Shown here piece after piece: positions 41,638 through 46,619 of a stretch of DNA of 46,619 nucleotides. The notes below the pieces were generated by a model that saw nothing but the letters and a program-made list of their open reading frames with translations, was not told the origin of the DNA and searched no databases. Every line of letters begins with the position of its first letter. Position 1 is the stretch's first letter. The DNA comes from Paraclostridium tenue (GTDB taxonomy: Bacteria > Bacillota > Clostridia > Peptostreptococcales > Peptostreptococcaceae): contig NZ_BAAACP010000017.1 of NCBI RefSeq assembly GCF_039521565.1, forward strand, positions 1 to 46,619. Direction: 5' to 3'. A program made the translations under genes and the position numbers.

Positions 41638-42807
41638 TTAGTTTTTATTTAAAAAATCTAAGGCAAATTGAACATGTAGTGCTGTACCATACTTAAAACA
41701 GTCTTCATCTATTTTAAACTTTTCGTGATGTGGATAGTAAATACTATCTTTCTCCTTATTATTATATCCAAGATATGCATATACTCCTTTTGCATATTTT
41801 AAGTAATAAGGGAAATCCTCTGATCCCATTAGTTTAGGTCCAGATACAGTTTTTCCTTCACCTAGTACTTTTTTAGCTGAATTCTTTGCAATAATAGATA
41901 ATTCTTCATCATTATAAAGACTTATTGCACTTTCTTCTATATTTACATCAACCTTAATTTCATAAGCCTCTGCAATTGCTTTTGCATGTCTTTTTATACT
42001 TTGGTGAATAATTTCTCTAACTTTAGGGTCAAAATATCTCATTGATATATCAATATTTGTATATTTAGGAATTATATTAGCTTTAGTTCCTCCTATAAAC
42101 TTTCCTACTGTAAGAACTACTGGCTCTTGTGGATCAATATTTTTAGTTGCTATTGCTTGTAATCCTGAAACAAAGGCACAAGCTGGATAAATAGTATCTT
42201 TTGCAAGATGTGGAGAAGATCCATGACCTGATACTCCTTCAAATTTAACATAAATAGTATCACAACCTGCCATTTTATATCCTGAATCAATATTTACATA
42301 TCCAGTTTCAAGATCAGGCATACAATGTAATCCAAAGCAGGCATCTACTCCATCCATTCCTCCACCTTTTATGATTTCTTTTGCTCCTGTAAAAGTTTCT
42401 TCTCCTTCTTGGAAAAAGAATTTAATATTTCCATTTATCTCATTTTTCATTTCAGACAGTATTTTTGCTGCTCCAAGAATCATTGCAGTGTGAGCATCAT
42501 GACCACAAGCATGCATTAATCCAGAATTTTTTGATGAAAATTCAACACCTGACTCTTCTATTATAGGAAGTGCATCCATATCTGCTCTTAAAGCTATAGT
42601 TTTTCCATCTTTTTTTCCATTTAACATAGCTACAACTGATGTATTTCCTACCTTTTTATAAGATATTCCCATCTTTTCAAGCTCTTTAATAACTATTTCC
42701 TGAGTTTTAAATTCTTTTCTACTTAATTCAGGATATTTGTGAAATTCTCGTCTTAAATTAATTACATATCCTTCAATATCTTTAGCTTTGTTTAATATTT
42801 CAGACAT
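41638..42807 (-). CDS. M20 family amidohydrolase (N-acyl-amino-acid / hippurate hydrolase type)
   Basis: A 389-residue metallohydrolase of subfamily M20D. Metal/catalytic motifs are LRADMDALP (about 73-81), HACGHDAHTAM (Cys101, His103), QEGEE (Glu136/137), GLHCMPDL (His near 161) and the C-terminal MGSEDFPYY. The presence of Cys101 is typical of the aminoacylase / carboxypeptidase Ss1 / hippurate hydrolase group that removes acyl groups from N-acyl amino acids. There is no signal peptide. AGAGGTGTT precedes the ATG. The PucR-type regulator gene lies directly upstream, 242 bp away in the same direction, and is a plausible controller. Confidence 0.92.
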   Translation of the reverse strand: MSEILNKAKDIEGYVINLRREFHKYPELSRKEFKTQEIVIKELEKMGISYKKVGNTSVVAMLNGKKDGKTIALRADMDALPIIEESGVEFSSKNSGLMHACGHDAHTAMILGAAKILSEMKNEINGNIKFFFQEGEETFTGAKEIIKGGGMDGVDACFGLHCMPDLETGYVNIDSGYKMAGCDTIYVKFEGVSGHGSSPHLAKDTIYPACAFVSGLQAIATKNIDPQEPVVLTVGKFIGGTKANIIPKYTNIDISMRYFDPKVREIIHQSIKRHAKAIAEAYEIKVDVNIEESAISLYNDEELSIIAKNSAKKVLGEGKTVSGPKLMGSEDFPYYLKYAKGVYAYLGYNNKEKDSIYYPHHEKFKIDEDCFKYGTALHVQFALDFLNKN

Positions 42808-42860
42808 TTAAACACCTCTTTAACTTATTATCATTTTTTAACATTATTTTCTTTGATTTA

Positions 42861-42890
42861 ATATTATCAGTTAAAATAAACTTGCATCAA
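42861..42890 (-). promoter_or_regulatory. Putative sigma-A promoter of the M20 gene
   Basis: On the minus strand TTGATG (42890-42885), an 18-bp spacer and TAATAT (42866-42861), about 55 bp before the start codon. Confidence 0.4.
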
Positions 42891-42985
42891 CGTAAATACT
42901 TTCCTTATATTTAACAGATATTATACAAATGAATAAATTTTCATTTTGCTATAATGATTAAGAAAATTTTTTCATACTATATTTA

Positions 42986-43025
42986 TAAAAAAATAAGATA
43001 TCCGCATATATTACGAATATCTTAT
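42986..43025 (-). terminator. Intrinsic terminator of the PucR-type gene
   Basis: ATAAGATATCCG and CGAATATCTTAT (12 positions, one mismatch) form a hairpin followed on the minus strand by a T-run, 24 bp beyond the stop codon. Confidence 0.75.
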
Positions 43026-43049
43026 AATAATTTTTATTTATGTTCTTAT

Positions 43050-44672
43050 TTAATAAAATAATTTGAGTAAAATTTCTAATTTCAACCTATTCATAGGATC
43101 TTCTAAATCTATCTTTAGTAAATAAGTAATATCTTCTATTCTTTTTCGAACAGTATTTATATGTAAATATAAATTTTTAGCAGTAAGACTGAAGTTCATC
43201 TTACATTCTAAATACACTTTTAGTGTGTGTATATATTCTTTATATTTCTCATTATCTAATAAAACTCTAATATCTTTTAACATAATGTTAACTTCATCAT
43301 CTTTTATATCCATCCAAGCAAAAGCTCCTAAATCTGAATAAGAACAAAAATCTTCTTTACTATATAAAAGTTTTCCAATATTAATAGCTTTCTCTGCTCT
43401 TTTGTAGCTTTTCTTTGTTTCATAAATAAAGTCTGGAATATCTGATATGCCAAAACTTAATTCTAAATTATCTATCTCTAATTCCAAGCGTTTTTTTAAA
43501 TTAGATAACTTCTCTTTTATAAGATTAATATTTTGTTTTTCTAAAAGCTCACTATTTTCTTTAATTAAAAATAAACAACTATTATCTTCCACAAAGGCCA
43601 TTTTATAATCTTCAAATCCAAATGCATTTCTTGTACAAATTTTTAAAGTTTCTCTTAGCCCTGACAAAATAATTTTCTCATTGGTTTGATTCATTACAAT
43701 AATATAAAATTTGTTGTTTATACTTATATTAAGCTCATTAGCTATATTTATTATATTATCTTTGTCTTCTAGTTTGCCATTTAAAATATTTTCTATGAAT
43801 TTTTCAAATTCACTATCTTCCATAATTTGTTTAACAAAAATTTGTTCGTACAACTCTTGTATTAATAAAAATCCTATTCTTAAAGAAAATTGGTCAAAAT
43901 AATCAATAAGACCTGTAGCCTCAATAACAACAAAGTATGCTTTTACTTTATTATCTATAGTTATAGGAACTGTTATCCAACTAAATGGAGCTTCATATTT
44001 ACTATCATAAAATCTATATCTTGACATTTTTATATCTTTGCACAAAATCTCTTTACTATAATCAAAGGAAGGTCTCCAAAAGTCTTCTATATTTAAATCC
44101 TTAGAAACTTCTTTAAATTTATTTGAACTATAATAGGCCTTATTGTTTGATAAATCATAAAGCATTGCGGAAAAATTCATTTCATATTCAACTGCATTTA
44201 AAATTTTATTAATTTTTCTAACTTGATACGATAAATCTAAAGACTTGTTAGAATTTATTTCTTTAATATTAAAACGATTTATGTTTTTATTCATTACTGT
44301 AACATTTAAGGCATTCATTATATCCATCCAAGAATCTTTGTATGGAATATCTATTAAAGGTATTTTATGTTTATTAAAATGTTCAATAATATTTTCAGGT
44401 ATCTTTTTTAAAAATCTCCCCACTTTAATTCCAAAACAAGCTGTTCCCTTAAAGTGTTCAGAATTGATGTATTCTTCAAGCAGATTTGGATTTTGCATAA
44501 AAATATATCCTGAACTAATTACAAACTCTTTTTCTCTTGACCAATGAAATCCATCATCTGCATCAAGTACAGTTACGCCTTGAATTTGATTGTTTAAACC
44601 ATTTTTGCCTGCTAAAATTTTGTATTCTTTAAAAAACTCTGCCTCAAGCATTTCTTTAACTGATATACCCAT
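43050..44672 (-). CDS. PucR family transcriptional regulator
   Basis: A 540-residue regulator. The N-terminal PucR domain is recognisable (GISVKEMLEAEFF...ILAGKNGLNNQIQGVTVLDADDGFHW, then FVISSGYIF and NKHKIPLIDIPY). A GAF/GGDEF-like middle section follows (about 160-460). The C-terminal HTH_30 element is FSLTAKNLYLHINTVRKRIEDITYLLKIDLEDP (near 497-529). PucR proteins activate purine or amino-acid-derivative catabolism in response to metabolites. No purine genes lie nearby, and the next gene is an M20 amidohydrolase, so it more likely senses an N-acyl amino acid or related compound. GGTTGGTGAAGT precedes the ATG. Confidence 0.92.
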   Translation of the reverse strand: MGISVKEMLEAEFFKEYKILAGKNGLNNQIQGVTVLDADDGFHWSREKEFVISSGYIFMQNPNLLEEYINSEHFKGTACFGIKVGRFLKKIPENIIEHFNKHKIPLIDIPYKDSWMDIMNALNVTVMNKNINRFNIKEINSNKSLDLSYQVRKINKILNAVEYEMNFSAMLYDLSNNKAYYSSNKFKEVSKDLNIEDFWRPSFDYSKEILCKDIKMSRYRFYDSKYEAPFSWITVPITIDNKVKAYFVVIEATGLIDYFDQFSLRIGFLLIQELYEQIFVKQIMEDSEFEKFIENILNGKLEDKDNIINIANELNISINNKFYIIVMNQTNEKIILSGLRETLKICTRNAFGFEDYKMAFVEDNSCLFLIKENSELLEKQNINLIKEKLSNLKKRLELEIDNLELSFGISDIPDFIYETKKSYKRAEKAINIGKLLYSKEDFCSYSDLGAFAWMDIKDDEVNIMLKDIRVLLDNEKYKEYIHTLKVYLECKMNFSLTAKNLYLHINTVRKRIEDITYLLKIDLEDPMNRLKLEILLKLFY

Positions 44673-44770
44673 ACTTCACCAACCTTAGACATTTAAAATA
44701 ATATTAACTAAAAGTATAGTCCTTTTATATATTGATTATATACTAAATTAAGATAATTTTATTAAAATTT

Positions 44771-44804
44771 AAAAATACTACTATAATTTTATAGTAGTAT
44801 TTTT
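44771..44804 (-). terminator. Intrinsic terminator of the SLH surface protein gene
   Basis: A 16-bp perfect stem (44771-44786 with 44789-44804), 2-nt loop, A-run and T-run at the ends, 56 bp beyond the stop codon. Confidence 0.85.
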
Positions 44805-44860
44805 CGTGTATTTCAATTGTGGAGACGAGTCGTGGGAATAATATCTACGATTAAATCTAT

Positions 44861-46619
44861 CTATTTTTTTACTCTACTTAACATAGAAATTGCTTCTGCT
44901 CTGGTTATATTTCCTTTAGCTCTAATAGTTTTATCTTCATACCCATTTAAGTATCCTGATTCTATTGCACCTTCTACAGAAGATTTAGCCCATTCATCTG
45001 TTTGATGTCCATCTTTAAATAAATTTAACTTATCCAAGTTACTATCTTTATTATTCATTATGTTTGTTAATATCATAGCAACTTCTTGTCTAGTAATATT
45101 ATCATTAGGAGCAAATTTATCTTTTGACTTACCTTTTATATATCCTATATTAATTCCTATACAAATATCTGAGTAGAACCAATCACTTTCGTTTACATCA
45201 TCAAATTGTTCTGTACCCATTTGGTTATATCCAAAGACCTTATTTACTACTTTTACAAATTCAGCTCTTGTCATACTATTATCAGGTTTAAATGTTTTAT
45301 CTTCATATCCATTTATGAAACCTTTCTCTACAAATAGCTTAATAGTTTTTTCTGCCCAATGTCCTTCTACATCATTAAACTCTATTTTATCTTCAACTGT
45401 TACAGCTATAGTTTTACTAGCTATAGCTCCGTGGCTATCTGTTACTTTATATACTACTTTGTATACTCCAACCTTTGATGTATCTACTGTATTTTCTATT
45501 ACTTCTATCTTGTCACTTATATCTCCATCTTCATGGTCTTTTGCAGCTGCTAACTTCTTAGCATCAAACTTTTCTCCTACTTTAATTTTTACATCACTTG
45601 CAGTTATTTCTGGTACTCTGTTCATTCCTACTAATCCTTGTACCACATTTACTTTTATTTCTTTTTTTACACTTGCTCCTTGGCTATCTGTTACTTTATA
45701 TACTACTTTGTATACTCCAGCCTTTGATGTATCTACTGTATTTTCTATTACTTCTATCTTATCTGTTATATCTCCATCTTCATGGTCCTTCGCAGTTGCT
45801 AACTTCTTAGCATCGAACTTTTCTCCTACCTTGATTTCTATATCACTTGCAGTTATTTCTGGTACTTTATTTATTGGTACTATAGGCATTTGATCATTAT
45901 CAACATCGTAAGTTTTTGTTATTGTATTACCAAATACAGTTTTAAATTCTATAGTTACTTTATTCTTAGTTCCTATATTTACACCTTTTACATCAAATCT
46001 GCCTTTGTAATCTAAATCTACTTTCTTACCCTCTATATACATATCCGCTATATCAACTGTTGCACCCTTTATATCTATTTTTCCATCTGTTGCTACTAAA
46101 GGAGCATTATCTATTCTAACTGGTATATCTTGTACTGGATAATTAGACATACTCATAGACCCTATGGAATTTGATCCACTCATAACTATTGTTCCATTAT
46201 ATAATGTTGGATTTCCTCCCCAAGACATTTTAGTTCCATATAGTGTTTTGTTTATTGTTAATCCTCCATTAATTTTAAGCGCACCCAATACATATACATT
46301 TCCAGTAACTGTTACGTTGCCACTTACTGTAAGAACTGCTTCTGGACCTATGTATAAATCCCCATTTATTGTTTTATTTGACCAAATTTCATTTTTATTT
46401 ACTACTGATACTCCTTGTATAGGTTTACTAGTATTAGTATATTCTGAAACATTAAAATCTCCAGCACTTAAATCCTCTTTCACACCCCCATAATTACTAA
46501 TATGTATATTACGTACATAAACAGTATTATCATAGCTATCCTTAAGAGTTATATATTCTATCTTCCATTCTCCTTCTTCAGTCTTATCATCTATATCTAT
46601 ATATCCTTCATACAATTTT
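44861..46619 (-). CDS. SLH-domain surface protein with DUF5011-type repeats (5' end outside window)
   Basis: The C-terminal ~585 residues of a larger exported protein; the frame stays open to the window edge, so the start and signal peptide are missing. A beta-rich N-terminal part (NGDLYIGPEAVLTVSGNVTV...) looks like a repetitive polymer-forming or beta-helix region. Two DUF5011-like (Ig-fold) repeats of about 80 residues follow (VGEKFDAKKLA...DHEDGD...YKVVYKVTDS), nearly identical to each other with a 249-bp DNA period. Three S-layer-homology domains close the chain, each with the TRAE/TRQE motif (SMTRAEF, NITRQEV, NITRAEA). SLH domains bind pyruvylated secondary cell wall polymers, so the protein is probably fixed to the cell wall. 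Confidence 0.9.
   Translation of the reverse strand, partial: KLYEGYIDIDDKTEEGEWKIEYITLKDSYDNTVYVRNIHISNYGGVKEDLSAGDFNVSEYTNTSKPIQGVSVVNKNEIWSNKTINGDLYIGPEAVLTVSGNVTVTGNVYVLGALKINGGLTINKTLYGTKMSWGGNPTLYNGTIVMSGSNSIGSMSMSNYPVQDIPVRIDNAPLVATDGKIDIKGATVDIADMYIEGKKVDLDYKGRFDVKGVNIGTKNKVTIEFKTVFGNTITKTYDVDNDQMPIVPINKVPEITASDIEIKVGEKFDAKKLATAKDHEDGDITDKIEVIENTVDTSKAGVYKVVYKVTDSQGASVKKEIKVNVVQGLVGMNRVPEITASDVKIKVGEKFDAKKLAAAKDHEDGDISDKIEVIENTVDTSKVGVYKVVYKVTDSHGAIASKTIAVTVEDKIEFNDVEGHWAEKTIKLFVEKGFINGYEDKTFKPDNSMTRAEFVKVVNKVFGYNQMGTEQFDDVNESDWFYSDICIGINIGYIKGKSKDKFAPNDNITRQEVAMILTNIMNNKDSNLDKLNLFKDGHQTDEWAKSSVEGAIESGYLNGYEDKTIRAKGNITRAEAISMLSRVKK

Noticed and set aside
45315..45893. Long plus-strand open frame of 192 codons antisense to the SLH protein
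   Set aside because: It mirrors the repeated DUF5011 segment in another frame; repeats keep the shadow frame open. The minus-strand product has clear domains.

Overview
The window looks like a low-GC clostridial chromosome from the family Peptostreptococcaceae. The best guess is Paeniclostridium (Clostridium) sordellii or a close relative. The DNA is very AT-rich, ribosome binding sites are strong GGAGG/GGGGG types, and a secreted ~402-residue sialidase has the length, 27-residue signal peptide and Asp-box pattern of the known C. sordellii NanS. Species assignment is inference. No rRNA, tRNA, CRISPR array or intact mobile element was seen. About 32 protein genes are supported, all on the minus strand except a universal stress protein (14631-15044) and an alcohol dehydrogenase (29675-30805).

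Layout. 1-9.3 kb: a GH10-like glycosidase, a giant fused CoA-dehydratase activase protein, a VanZ-like protein and an unusual fusion of a DUF4091 glycosidase-like domain to an Eis-like acetyltransferase. A 62-bp perfect palindrome and a hairpin over the vanZ start lie here. 9.3-19.5 kb: a membrane hybrid sensor kinase without a partner regulator, ClpB under a CIRCE operator, UspA, an alanine/Na+ symporter, an Fe-S-type flavoprotein and an MFS pump. 19.6-24.8 kb: a three-gene operon (22-residue-repeat protein, MoxR AAA+ ATPase, metallopeptidase/VWA protein), preceded by an Mrr-type endonuclease gene. This is the best candidate for an uncharacterised multi-gene system. 24.8-32.2 kb: HxlR regulator, proline iminopeptidase-like hydrolase, a noncoding structured island, a lipoprotein, a berberine-bridge-type flavoenzyme, a zinc alcohol dehydrogenase and the sialidase.

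32.3-41.5 kb: a MacB-like ABC transporter with a lipoprotein and a small membrane-anchored protein, followed upstream by two paralogous Agr-type (LytTR regulator plus GHKL kinase) pairs separated by a 77-residue membrane protein. No AgrB or AgrD is present. One kinase has Tyr instead of Asp after its phospho-acceptor His. Related hairpins separate the units. 41.6-44.7 kb: an M20 amidohydrolase and a PucR-family regulator likely to control it. 44.8-46.6 kb: the C-terminal part of an SLH-anchored surface protein with two nearly identical DUF5011-type repeats, cut by the window edge.

Most genes end in strong intrinsic terminators with very short loops. Several start codons were moved from an upstream in-frame ATG/GTG/TTG to the codon that is correctly spaced from the Shine-Dalgarno sequence.
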